From: Strigamia acuminata
Lineage: Eukaryota; Arthropoda; Chilopoda; Geophilomorpha; Linotaeniidae
Direction: 5' to 3'
DNA: 64,000 nt
NCBI GenBank assembly: GCA_949358305.1
Contig: OX442323.1
Span: forward strand, 1,056,001 to 1,120,000
The notes under the pieces are model-generated. The model saw only the letters and a list, made by a program, of their open reading frames with translations. It was not told the origin of the DNA and made no database searches. Shown here in pieces: positions 1-11,000 of this stretch; within the stretch, counting starts at the first letter, position 1; every line of letters begins with the position of its first letter. The position numbers and the translations under genes were made by a program.

Positions 1-96
1 AGAATGGGTCACAATTGCGTCGATCGCGCCAGAACCAGCAACGAAAGCTTATCCTCGCAAAATTAATTTTGATTATGGGCCAATTCTTTCACTCAC

Positions 97-768
97 CGCC
101 GTCGACGCTTCCACAGTGACCAACCTCTCGTCCACGTGCGGTTCCGTGTCCTGGAACGATACGAATGTGTATGAATAAATCAGCGTTTAAAAAATAAATA
201 AATAAAATAAAATAAAACAAAGAAAGTTTAGAAAAATGGAAAATAGCGGGTCCGTACCCCGGACCGTGCCCATTTCCACGCGGATATTAGAATTTATTCC
301 TATCCCGACGTGGCCCCTCTCCACGGATCTCAGATTTAATTGTCGGAAGAAAAATTTGATCACTACTTTGCAATTGGCATTCGATGCTGTTAAATGGTTG
401 GAGAATCGGGACCGTTTGTCATTGCTTAAAATTGGCACAGATAAGAGATCGCGCATAAATGGGACAAAAAAATTAAATTTAAAAAAATGAAATTTTTACA
501 CGTGATATGAATCAATTTTTAATGTCCGCGCGGAAATAAATAAATTATTTTCTATTTTTATTTCGCGAATTAGGCAGAAATATTTATTTATTTATGTGTT
601 TGTTTATCTATTTTTCATCAATAATAATAATAATAATAATATTGTTAATCGTGAGACAATTTTTCCACTCACCGTCATCGTGGTTGCAACTTCGGTTGAC
701 CCCTCCTCGGTTTCTAATTTTTCATTTTCCATCTTCCCACCTTCCGTCTCTTTGTTTGCGTCGGATGT
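97..768 (-). CDS. Two exons of an acidic protein, gene running off the left edge
   Basis: On the minus strand, exon 768-673 (96 nt, 32 codons) follows a pyrimidine-rich acceptor ending TTACAG and ends at a GTGAGT donor. Exon 150-97 (54 nt, 18 codons) follows TTCCAG and also ends at GTGAGT. Both are phase 0, so they join in frame (intron 522 nt) without a stop. The peptide is rich in Glu, Thr and Asp with no cysteines and no recognisable domain. The only in-frame ATG is at 732, inside the first exon, so either the gene starts there after a non-coding 5' part or an upstream coding exon was missed. The remaining exons would lie left of position 1. Function unknown; the evidence is splice-site quality and frame agreement only. 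Confidence 0.4.
187..490. other. Open frames on both strands inside the intron of the left-edge gene
   Basis: An 84-codon frame (236-490, +) and an 89-codon frame (456-187, -) overlap here. Both give compositionally ordinary peptides rather than simple repeats, and neither has a recognisable domain. At most one can be real. The minus frame does not splice in phase with the flanking exons, so an alternative exon is not supported. No promoter or Kozak context favours the plus frame strongly. Confidence 0.2.
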
Positions 769-799
769 CTGTAAGGGAGAGAAAATAAAAAATAAAAAT

Positions 800-1660
800 A
801 AAAATAAAAACATTTTTCGTTTGTGTCGGCATATTCCGCTCTAAACGCGCGATTTGAAAACGACCACAAATCCGTGCTCGACGACGGTGCGTGGCAACGA
901 GTGGACCAATACGGTATACACGTGTGCATATGAATCGATGAATCGTGTATAAATCAATAAATAAAAAATGTATACATTCGTCTAATTTTAATAAACCTCG
1001 TTCGCCGTCGATCGGGTAAAAATCATCCACGTTACACCGCAAACGCTCACTCACGTACACTCCCGCGACCAAACACAAAAAATCCATGCGCGTTGTTCGA
1101 CGACCACACGTGTGCACACGTACGACCACGGACGCGATTCATTGACAAAAATATCGCAAAAATTCGTAAAAGCCGCCCAAATTTACCTGCGGAGACGCGA
1201 CCGAGCATAAACTTCCCGCTTCCATTTCCAGTTCATGTATGCTCGCTACCAGTTTGTTGACGCGACACCTGTTGGCGATTCCGCGAATGATTTTGATTCA
1301 AAGTCTCCGATTTACATCCGTTTTTAAGAGCTACGATGTTTTGGTTTTGGAGTCGGCTATGTGATCGTTTTTTAATTAAAAACGAAACAATTTTGGGTCA
1401 GACGATAATATTTTGGGCTCCGTTATAATTTCGAGCACGCGATCGTGAGCGGGGTGCTGTGATGCCCACTTCACTCCAGTCGCGTTTAAACAAACCAACA
1501 AGTTCGGGTTTTTGTCCCCTTTACTTATTTGTTTATTTTGGAGTTTTTATCGTGGGTCAAAAACGTTGACCGGAGGCAACGCCACATGTGCAAAAGGGCA
1601 ATAAAAGTACAAGTTTACTCGAATGGAGAGAACATTGCGTATATATAATATATATTATAT
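800..1660. other. Intergenic, no gene seen
   Basis: No convincing exon was found. Minus-strand frames crossing 800-1129 run through an A/T-rich tract and look like chance. A 5' exon for the left-edge gene may lie here, but no donor could be chosen. Confidence 0.4.
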
Positions 1661-1789
1661 ATGTATTTATTTATTTATTTATTTATCTATTTATTCATTT
1701 ATTTACTATCTACGCGCGGCCACGTAAATAAATTCAATGGGAACCCCGTGGAATCGTGTGTTGCATTCACGCCCAATAGATGGCGTTGT

Positions 1790-1832
<43 letters not shown>

Positions 1833-1840
1833 TCTATTTT
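1661..1840. repeat. Two (TTTA)n tracts
   Basis: TTTA/TTTG tetranucleotide runs occupy about 1661-1710 and 1787-1840. Their translations give artefactual Leu-Phe-Ile-Tyr 'membrane proteins'. Similar tracts recur at 22.5, 25.8, 32.05 and 53-56 kb. Confidence 0.9.
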
Positions 1841-2300
1841 AATAATGCAGGTGTAACATCCGGTTGGTCCGGCGTGCGACGAGAGACTGGGCGGTGTTTA
1901 AGTTTGACTGTTTATTATCGACGAATAGAGTAAACAATAAGTAAATTCTTCAAAGACGAAGAACATCGGGAGAAGTGGGTAACACTAAAACTCGATTGAA
2001 ACGGGCAAAAAACGGTAGAGAGGCGCTAATAAATCCGTTTGAGTGACATCGGGTCGTGAAAACGACCTAACTAGCTTCGATTAACTGATAGGAACTAATG
2101 GACGTTTATTCGAATCGATAGTCTAAACGGGCATAAACTGTCTAAAAGCGATGTTGACGGGAGCAGTTCGGGACGGGAATTGATAAAACCCGAAAACAGA
2201 GAAGATTCGCAACGAAAGCAATGGCCGCCGTTGGAAACGACGAGAAATAAGCGTCAGCGGATGGAGACAAATAACATAACGCGAGACGTCTAAACCAAGC

Positions 2301-3362
2301 AGGAAGGTAAGAAGAACGTGCGAGCTTTGCTTTAAATTTTTGCAAACATTAGTATCTCCAGCAGAGATTCGACGGGCGCGTATAACCGTGCGGAGTGAGT
2401 GAGTCGAGTCGCGCGAGTCGACAAACTAGGACGGAGCTTGGGAGGAAAAAAAGCCGCGAAAACAAGCACAACAGGTGAGTAAAATTCGGATGCCTGAGTT
2501 CAAATAAATCCCGAGGAAATAAACTGAAGAGTGTACATTTTTTCTAGGACATTAGCGCGGGTCCATCGGGAAGAGAATAGGACGCACCACGGTCCTCTCA
2601 CGATTATATTGGAAATAGAAAGGGACAACGAGGACGCATTTGTCGACAACGAAGCGACAGAGAGTGGAAAATAGGAAAGGAAGGGCAATTAGATGAGTTC
2701 TTTTCACGTCACATACTTCTGACAGCGTATTAAAAACAGATCGTTCTCATTTTTGCAGGAAACACGATGTGCAGACGGTTTGCTACGTGTCATTCTCGGT
2801 TGCTCGCGACAGATGTCACACGGAGTCCTCGCGTCGTTCTCGCGTGTTGACACACACACATACATACTCGCGCGCGCATACATATAAGGCCACTCGAATT
2901 GGTGTTACGGAATCTGGAGGAAATTCAACGAATTTGCGTGCATCGTTTTTCGCACAACATTGCTGAAGGACCGTTCATCCATCGAAACTACCGGTGCATG
3001 TAGAAAAAAACTGATTTATGACTTTATTTCTATTTTTCATACAGGTTAACGATGTTAAACCGAGTGAAATAGTGCGGATCGAATCTTTTTAATACGAGTT
3101 GATTTATTTGGTTTGAACGAATTGAATTAATTTATCTTGAATTTCAGGTGGAAGAAAAACAAGTGACCGACTAGATATAAAATCGAGTGTTTCGCGACAC
3201 CTGGAACGAAACGAGTTGTTGGATGGGTGAAATATAATCAGAAAATGTATAAATATTTGAATTTTAACCAGACGTTTTATGATTGCAGGATTTTGTTAAA
3301 CTGATTGATTGATTGATTGATTAATTGCAACCTAGACGTGGCGTGTTGCCTCCTAGTGGACG
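2301..3362 (+). other. Run of splice-site-like signals upstream of a small ORF
   Basis: Good donors occur at 2307 (GTAAGA) and 2475 (GTGAGT), with a possible one at 3229 (GTGAAA). Pyrimidine-led acceptors end just before 2353, 2548, 2759, 3045, 3148 and 3289. Joining 2353-2474 to 2548 in phase 2 opens a 41-codon charged stretch ending in TAG at 2672-2674, but no in-frame ATG follows the last upstream stop. The region therefore looks like a multi-exon, possibly non-coding or 5'-untranslated transcript. It also contains a CA/TA microsatellite near 2850-2885. Which acceptors are used cannot be told. Confidence 0.3.
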
Positions 3363-3578
3363 ATGGTATCAGCTCCTGGTGCGTCAACGAGAAGGACGTG
3401 CAGTCTGTGTCTCCTCTACGACGACACTGAGTCTGGTCGCTCGAAATGCTCCGTTGCGATGCCGGGCAATGGGCCGCTCAGCACGTACACGCTCATCGAC
3501 GGCGCGCGTTCCATCGCTGCGGACCCGGGGTGCTGCAAGGAGAAGACAGGCAGACGGATAGATAGAATTAATAATTAA
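3363..3578 (+). CDS. Small Cys-containing protein, candidate last coding exon
   Basis: A 71-codon frame opens at ATG 3363 in the exon that follows the acceptor at 3289; stops lie in frame just upstream. It has five cysteines, in a CSLC pair, a single Cys and a CC pair, and a balanced mix of charged and polar residues. That makes it more protein-like than the overlapping Arg/Ser-rich frame 3325-3561. There is no signal peptide and no recognised family. A (TTG)n run at 3660-3686 lies just downstream. It could be the coding end of the spliced transcript suggested by the upstream sites. Confidence 0.35.
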   Translation: MVSAPGASTRRTCSLCLLYDDTESGRSKCSVAMPGNGPLSTYTLIDGARSIAADPGCCKEKTGRRIDRINN

Positions 3579-3729
3579 ATTGAAAATTTGATTCAACTTT
3601 TGGGGTGACTAAAACTCAAAGACAAAGTTTGTAATTTACTCGCATCGAAAGATAAATTAGTTGTTGTTGTTGTTGTTGTTGTTGTTTTTTTTTTCAAAAT
3701 ACAATTTATTAATAAAATATTACACGATG

Positions 3730-6340
3730 ATTGTTCCACATTGATTATTTGTTGATTATTTGTTTTACAATTACACTTTCAATTCTCGGTGAGCAGTTCT
3801 TTGCGTTCCGACGCGTCGCTATCGAGATTGATGTCGGGTCTCGTTCGATTGGCTGCGTTCAAATCAATCAAAACTGTGAACACAGGGCCAACGCAAATCG
3901 CGAAATCCACACGCCCATCAATCAACCACGGAGTTTAAATAAATGAATAAACAAATAATTTAATAAATGAACAATGCCGACACTGCGGAAGCATGTTTCC
4001 GAACGTTTCGGTGCCGACGCGCATTCGTGAGTAAAGCGCATGTCGACTTACCGGCGAGATCGCGTCACCCGTTAATAGTACGCGCGTTTGAACGCGGCCT
4101 AGTGCGCGACGAGGCGCGCAATGCGGGGTAGAAGAGCGGGCATCGTTTCCACCGCGTATTACGACATTTACGGGGGCGGGTCGCAGGGATAAATTAACAC
4201 GAGTCGAATCGAATCGAATCAACCCGACAGGAGCTTTTTTTGGAACAATTTGTCGGGGCTGCCGGCGCTCGTCCGTCGACACCAGCTGCCCCTATTTGCC
4301 GCGAATGCGACCCTTTGCACGACCCTTTGTACCGTGCAAACCGGCACTGGTTTGGCCGATGACAACACAGGATAGATTAAAAGTGATGAGACAAATCCAC
4401 CACCGGAACCCTCCGGATATCCGCGAGGACCCGGAACGGTCTGAAACCGTTTGTTTGTTTGTTTGTCTGTTTGTTTGTAAATCCATCGAACGTAGTGACG
4501 AAAACTCACTTCTCCTACGCTGGCGCGTCGAGTACAATGGGATGAAAATAAAATCGTAAACCAATAGAGGCGTTCGTGGCCTCGTTTCGCGCAACACTTG
4601 TCACCGATTTCTATTCTTTTATTTAACTCGACACGATCGTTTGCGCGCGGGATTTGACGCCCGTTCACGTGACCCGTAATCCGCGTCCTTTAATGGACGC
4701 CAAAAATGTTCGCCTGATGCGACGGTAGCGCGTTCTGGCGGCAATTTAGCGCAATGAAGCGCGATCACGGCGGACCAGAGAGAGAGAGAAAGAGAAATCG
4801 ACACGACTCGACGGGAACTTATTTTTGGAACAAATTTATTGGGGGCTGCCGTCACCAGCTGCCCCGTATGCCCGTATGCCCGTATGCCGATGCAATAGAG
4901 AAAACACTTTTTACAACGCATAAATGACATCTACTCCACCACGAACACCCCGAGGGTATTGAGACACAAAAAGGACGAAACAGGTCCGTTTAAGCGCTCA
5001 GCGCTTGATGGCTCCTTGTTCGAAACAAGTGTGTCTGGTCTGGGTTTGAAAATGTCCGCAGAGTCGGTCGAATCCAACGACAACAACTGCGTCGCCGGGG
5101 ATGGTGCGAGGCGTCCGGAAGCCAGTTCTAAAATGTAAAATGTAATTTATTTTCAATTTTTTTGTTGGGATCGACCCCAACGAAGATAATCTCATTAAAC
5201 AATGGAGCACGAACCGCGAAACTGATCCCATGGTCGGGAAATCGAACTCCAGTCGTCCGCCCATCGTCGATCGCCAGGTATCTTTAAGCGATAAACATGT
5301 CGCGCCTCGAGAGTTCGTGGATCTGATCTGATCTGACTTAATCTGACCTGGATCGAACCCGAATTTGAATCTTAATTTTACGTATTTTTTAGCGTTTCAA
5401 CATTACGTCAGTTTCCTTTTATTAAACAATTATACTTTTAATTTTCGTCGATAGTTATTTGCATTCCGACGCGTTGCTATCGAATTTGACGTCGGGTCTC
5501 GGTCGACTGGCTGCGTTCAAGTCAGAATTGCGAACACGGGACCAATACACAGGCCGCCGTAACGCTAAAAATGAGTGGACCTTTCCGCAATTTGCACACC
5601 ACGAGGTCTGAATAGATGAATTAATAAATAAGTAAACGAATAAACAAATAAATAAACAATGCCGACGCCGTAGAAACGTGTAGAAGCTTGTTTCTGGACG
5701 TTTCAGTGCCGGTGCGCATCCGTGAGTAAAGTGTGCGTCGATTTAGCGGCGTGATCGCGTCACCCTTAATTGTACGCGCGTTTAAATGCGATCTAATGCG
5801 CGATGAGGCGCGCAATACGGGGTAGAAGAGCGGGGCATTGTTTCCACCGCGTAGATCGCAGAGATAAATTAACACGATACGAATCGAATCGAATCAACTC
5901 GACAGGAGCTTTATTTGAAACAATGTGTCGGGGCTGCCGGCGCTCGTCGGCGCCAACTGCCCCTATTTGTCGCGAACGCGACCCTCCGACCATTCGCGTC
6001 TGGCCAGTGACGACGCAGAATAAAACGAGCGCAATCAAACCGATGCCGCACACCGGAACCCTCCGGATATCCGCGAGGGCCCGGAACGCTCGCTCTGAGA
6101 ATGTTCGCAAAGTCCGGTCGAGCGCAATCTCAAAAACTCGCGTCGATTACATGGTGCGAGACAACCGGAAAAGAAAAAAAAATATATAAAACGGCGGATT
6201 TTCCACAAAATCTTTGTTCCAGTAGGTCGCTGCGAGGATAATCTAATTATTGGTCGGAACACAAATCGCGGAACCGACTCCAAGATCAGGAAATTAAACT
6301 TTGATCGTTTTCCCTATTATGCACATTTTTTGTTCCGAGT
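3730..6340 (+). repeat. Satellite units 1-3 (type 1)
   Basis: Three degenerate head-to-tail units. Hairpin cores (GGAACAATTTGTCGGGGC followed by a GCCCC partner) lie at about 4241, 4824 and 5910. The blocks 'GTACGCGCGTTT' (4079, 5772), the palindrome CGGATATCCG flanked by CCCTC and GAGGG (4407, 6058) and 'GATAATCT..ATTA' (5188, 6235) recur in the same order. These units lack the (TTTA)n-GACCGGCC block of type 2 copies. No gene is seen; frames here are repeat shadows. CE1 is inserted directly after this block. Confidence 0.7.
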
Positions 6341-6378
6341 GGCAATGTCCGGTACGCGCGCGTACGTCCCCTCCCTCT

Positions 6379-6856
6379 TGTTGGGTTGCAAACCCATTTT
6401 GAAGTGCTTAAATATTTGTTCCTGTGTTACGTGATTTATTGGTTACACAATTTCCGAGTATGTGTAACAAGTGTGTTGTAAATTAATGTCCCGATCCAGT
6501 GTTCAACCGATAATGATTTTTATCAATGCTTGTTATGTACCGCGGTTGAATATTCTCTCCTTTACAGCACACGTCCCTGATGTCGTCTGCTTGAAAAAGC
6601 GATTTGTGTTTTATCCTTTTTCCTTGGTTTATCGATTATTAATGTCGGTGTTTTTTACTTGCGATTGTAAAGGACAAATCATTGGAAACTTGACAATGAT
6701 TTATCCTATGTTGTTGGAGAGTGCAAATAGCCTCTAACCGTGTATCACCTGATATTCTCACGAATTAAAGATGGCGCACGCATGTCGGTTTCGCGCACCG
6801 TTTCAACTGATGTTTCTTTTGATTTCGTTTGCAGAATTGCCGGGAATAACCTCACA
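6379..6856 (+). repeat. CE1 5' LTR
   Basis: 478 bp, starting TGTTGG with a GGGTT-GCA-AACCC palindrome 3 nt inside and ending CACA. It matches 12390-12867 at an offset of 6011 with one visible difference. Confidence 0.95.
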
Positions 6857-6858
6857 AG

Positions 6859-6870
6859 TGGTAGCAGAGG
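6859..6870 (+). promoter_or_regulatory. CE1 primer-binding site, initiator tRNA-Met
   Basis: TGGTAGCAGAGG is complementary to the 3' end of animal initiator tRNA-Met including CCA. It starts 2 nt after the LTR. Complementarity stops after 12 nt, whereas CE2, CE3 and CE4 keep 18 nt. Confidence 0.85.
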
Positions 6871-7455
6871 CTGTGCGACGATAAGGCCAGCAGTTTTTGG
6901 GAGTTTTCCGGAACATTTCGAGACGAAACGAGTGCAGGACGTCGGCCGAGATCGTTGCAGACACGAATCGCCGGCGACGTGCGAAATAACTTCGCCAACT
7001 TTTTCAAATCGTCGGGATTGTGTGTGCGGACAGTACAACGGACTATTACGACAGTAAGCAGTGTCGAAATATTTATTTTCAGTGCGAAATAAGCACTTTT
7101 CCACGCCGTTACGAAGCAAATTTTCTTCGGCGGCCATTTTGGATTCGGCAGTGCGGCCGACGTAGCAACGACGTGTTTTCGGGCCGATACACGCCTAGAC
7201 GCCAGTTTTTTGCCGAGACGACGATTATTCTCGCCGAAACAACGAGAATCAACGTCGATACGACGCATTTTCGCCCCGAATCAGGCGAAAATTACCGAAA
7301 ACGATCGGAAATCAGCAGTGGATCGCCGGTGGAGAACAAATCCTCACCAGCGGCCATTTTTGTTTGGATTTTCATCGCCGTCGACGGTGGAAACCAATTT
7401 CGAGTGTCTCTGTACGCATAAGTCTGCGTACACGACAATATTTGACCGGAAAAGC

Positions 7456-7483
7456 CGTGTTTTGCACCCCGGAGTGCTACACG
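7456..7483 (+). promoter_or_regulatory. CE1 leader hairpin 1 (CCGG loop)
   Basis: Stem CGTGT/ACACG, internal bulge TTT/T, stem GCAC/GTGC, loop CCCGGA. The loop contains the self-complementary CCGG. Equivalent hairpins occur in CE3, CE4 and CE5 leaders with different but still paired stems. Confidence 0.55.
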
Positions 7484-7735
7484 AAGGCGCGGACGGGCGC
7501 GACGACGATTTTGGATCGTTTTTCCCCGCTTTGCACGGACGTGTGCGAGCGGTAGCGCGTCAGCCCCATTTCCGCGCACCGATAACGTCTAAACAACGTT
7601 CTACGCTGGACGGAAGCGATTGCGACGATCGGATCCCGCAATCCGCCCATCTTAACAACGCAAAAGTGTATTTACCATTTTGTCGTGAAACTTTGTTAAT
7701 TTTAAGTTTTTGTTTTTGGTCCCCTCTTAGTATCG

Positions 7736-7843
7736 GTGCCACCCTACGTCCAGTCGGGCACGTGGCACTGTATTCTTGTCTGGGCTTGTTCACGGCCACC
7801 CAACCGATCCCGCGACCCTAGGAGGTCGGACGGAAGAGTTGGG
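7736..7843 (+). promoter_or_regulatory. CE1 leader hairpins 2 and 3
   Basis: Hairpin 2 is GTGCCAC (7736-7742) with GTGGCAC (7762-7768). Hairpin 3 is CCCAAC (7799-7804) with GTTGGG (7838-7843), enclosing the conserved CCCGCGACCCTAGGAGGTC. Order and spacing match the leaders of CE3, CE4 and CE5, about 200 nt before the Gag start. Confidence 0.55.
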
Positions 7844-8042
7844 GAACGACCAGTCAAGGTTTGATCGCCGCTCTTATAGCGGTTTGCCCACGGGTGGAAT
7901 TGTTTTTTCGCCTTCATTTTTGGTGGGTGACAAGTGTGCACTGTGTGATTTGATTCTAGTGAAGTGTTTTGTGCGGAATAATTTCCGAATTTAGTGTTTT
8001 TTTCGTGCATCCTTCATTATTATTGTGCATTGTGTCGTCGTG

Positions 8043-11000
8043 ATGTCAAAACACGACGACTATAAGGATATTAAGAAACTCGACGGTACGAACTATGCTA
8101 CGTGGTCGGTGCAGGTTCAGCTGCTCCTCAAATACAACGGTGTTTGGGGTCACGTGGATGGCACGGAGAAACAACCGCCTGACACCGCCACAGCCAAGGA
8201 GAAAAGAGACTTCAAAGTCCGGGAGGACAAAGCCATGTCAACCCTTTGCATGAGCTGCGCGGAACCTCAGCAAGTTATTGCCGTCTCTTGTCCCACTGCT
8301 GCAAAAGTCTGGGAAGCGTTAAAAAACGCTTATCAACCGACGACGAGGGCACGCCGCGCTCGACTGCGCCGTGACTTTTTGAACATGAAAATGTTAGAAG
8401 GCGAGGAAATGCTCGTTTTCACGGGGCGAGTCGATCGGAAGGTCACGGAATTAAAAGACGTGAAAATCGACGTCTCCGACGAGTTCCACGCTTTCCAGTA
8501 TTTGGACCACTTACCCCCACAATATGAGAACATTAAACAGACAGCGTATCATTGGGAAGATGCTGACTTCACGGCTAAAAACGTGAAAGAGAGGTTGCTT
8601 GGCGAATACAATCGCCTTTACGAATCAAGCAACGAATTCGGTGTCCTAACTCAACAAATGGACAATACTGCATTATTTGCCAAGCAAAAATGGAAACCAC
8701 GTGGGAAACCTTCAACAGCTACTGGGCCCTCACGGGGCACTTGTTTTAATTGTGGAGGGACGGGTCACTTCGCTAGAGAGTGCCCGTCGCCTCCAAAACA
8801 GCAAGGAGCTTTTGGGACTTTTCCTGCCGCTGCTGGTTCGCCGGCCCAATTAAATCGAGGAAGTGGACGTGGCAGGGGCCGTGGAAAAGGGCAACAGAGA
8901 GCAAATCTCACACAGCTGGACCCGTATGCGGATGAGCCCCACACTTTATACTCGGCAGTATTGGAGGAAAAACCTGCACAGCCATTATCCCTTGTGTCGC
9001 ACGGCAATTGTGATTCTCAATGGTACGTGGACACAGGGGCGACCGACCATTTCTCTTTCAACCGGAGTTGGTTCTCGGACTTTAGACCGCTGTCTAACTT
9101 CAGCGTACAACAAGGTGAAGGCAAATCGAAAATCGAAGGAGTCGGAAATGTTGTCATCACCACGCTTTATGGAACCCGACATAGGGACATTACTTTGAAG
9201 AATGTTTTCTTCGCACCCAATTTTCGGAAGAATCTCATCTCACTTGGACGCACCGATGAGGCTGGGATGTGCACATTTGTCAAAAATGGGGAAATGTTTA
9301 TTTATAAAGATAAGATCGAGGAACCATCGATTACGGCAGTTCGAACTTCGAATAGATTGTATAAAGTTAACTGTCGTATCGAGGTTGGGAATGTAAACAC
9401 AGCTGCATTAACTGCGCAACAGAATGCGGCTGCTGTCCTCGACTTGATCAAATCATCTGTAAAGGATGAAAGATTTGTGCAACCGTTACTAACCATTTTA
9501 GACTATAAGAACGCATTACTAAAAAGTTTGAGTAAGTCGGATAAAGGGACGTCCGCAGCTAATTTGAGTGCGCAAGTGAGCGAGAAAACGTTAGCGCCTG
9601 CGGCGATTAATTTACCGAAAGCGGGGAATGAGGTTCAGACACCTCCTGCAAATATTCCCCAAGCTAATGCGACAGCGAAAGCTAACGGCGGAAACGCCGA
9701 TGATGTGAAAGTTAGAAACCAGGAGCGGCCCCAAACCATGGACACATGGCATTCGAGGATGGGCCATCTCAATGCTAAAGGCATTTCAAAATTAGAAAAG
9801 TCTGATGACGTATTTGGGATTAACCTGTCCACTAAGGAATTGTCTACCTGTGACGCATGTGCAACCGCCAAAAGCACGAGAGCAAGCTTTCCCCCTATAG
9901 TTGCGATTTCAACCAAAGGGATTTTAGACATTGTACACATGGATGTCTGGGGGAAATCACAGGGTCCTTCCTTAGGTGGGGCTAATTACTATTTTATTCT
10001 CGTGGACGACTATTCACGGTATATGTGGATAATTATGATGAAAACCAAAGGGGAGGTTTTGGGTCATTTCAAACGATGGCTAACTGAAGTGGAAAGAACG
10101 ACTTCTAAGAAAGTCAAATGTATTAAGACTGATAATGGCGGGGAATTTATTTCTCGGGATTGGGACACTTACGCTTCCAAGATAGGATTAAAATGCATTC
10201 GAACAAATGCATATTCTCCGGAAATGAATTCCGTGGCTGAAAGGGCCAACCGTACAATTATTAGCGGGGTGAGGGCTTTGATGCTCGAGAACAGTTTCCC
10301 CTATCCCCTTTGGGCTGAATTGGCGACTTCCATCGTCTACTTAAAGAATAGGTTTCCCCACCAGGGGATTGAAGGCAAAACACCTTACTCGATATTTTTC
10401 AATAAGAAATTGTCTTTACGACACATTAAATGCATTGGATCGAAGACTTTTGTTCATGTTCCATCCCAGACCCGCAAAGGCAAATTGGAGGGTAGAGCAT
10501 GGGCAGGAGCATTGGTTGGCTATGCCATCTCCACTAGGGGCTATAGGATCTGGGACCCTAAAACAAATCAAGTTTTTGCGTCAAAACACGTGCGGATCTT
10601 CGAGGACTCGTATTGGTACGAGATTGGGAAGAGATTACAGACTCCAGTTCGACAACCTCAAGGGGGATCCGAAGAATTTAAGAGTTTTGGCTACTCTTCC
10701 TCCGACACCGAGGAAGATGACGATGGTTCCGTTGTCCCTGTTGGACAGCCACCACCCTTTATGCCACCTCCTATCCCACCGCCCATTCCGCCCCCTATTC
10801 CACCTAGAACCCCAGGACCCGCTTTGAGACCAAATGTGCAGCGGACAATTGAGTTGCCTGCAATTGGAGTTGATCCTATTGGGGATGATGAGGAAATTGG
10901 TGGGGCGCAGGGTATTGATGGAGATAATCCAGTTGAAGAAATTGGTGGGGCGAAGGGGGATGATGAAAATTTCTTAAACGTTTATCCTGACGACGATGAG

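Noticed and set aside
594-844. Plus-strand hydrophobic ORFs rich in Ile/Asn/Leu/Phe
   Set aside because: They are translations of (TAA)n and TTTA tracts; the minus-strand exon 768-673 explains the same DNA better.
6471-6737. 88-codon ORF repeated at 12482-12748
   Set aside because: Lies inside both CE1 LTRs; it is a non-coding LTR frame, not a duplicated gene.
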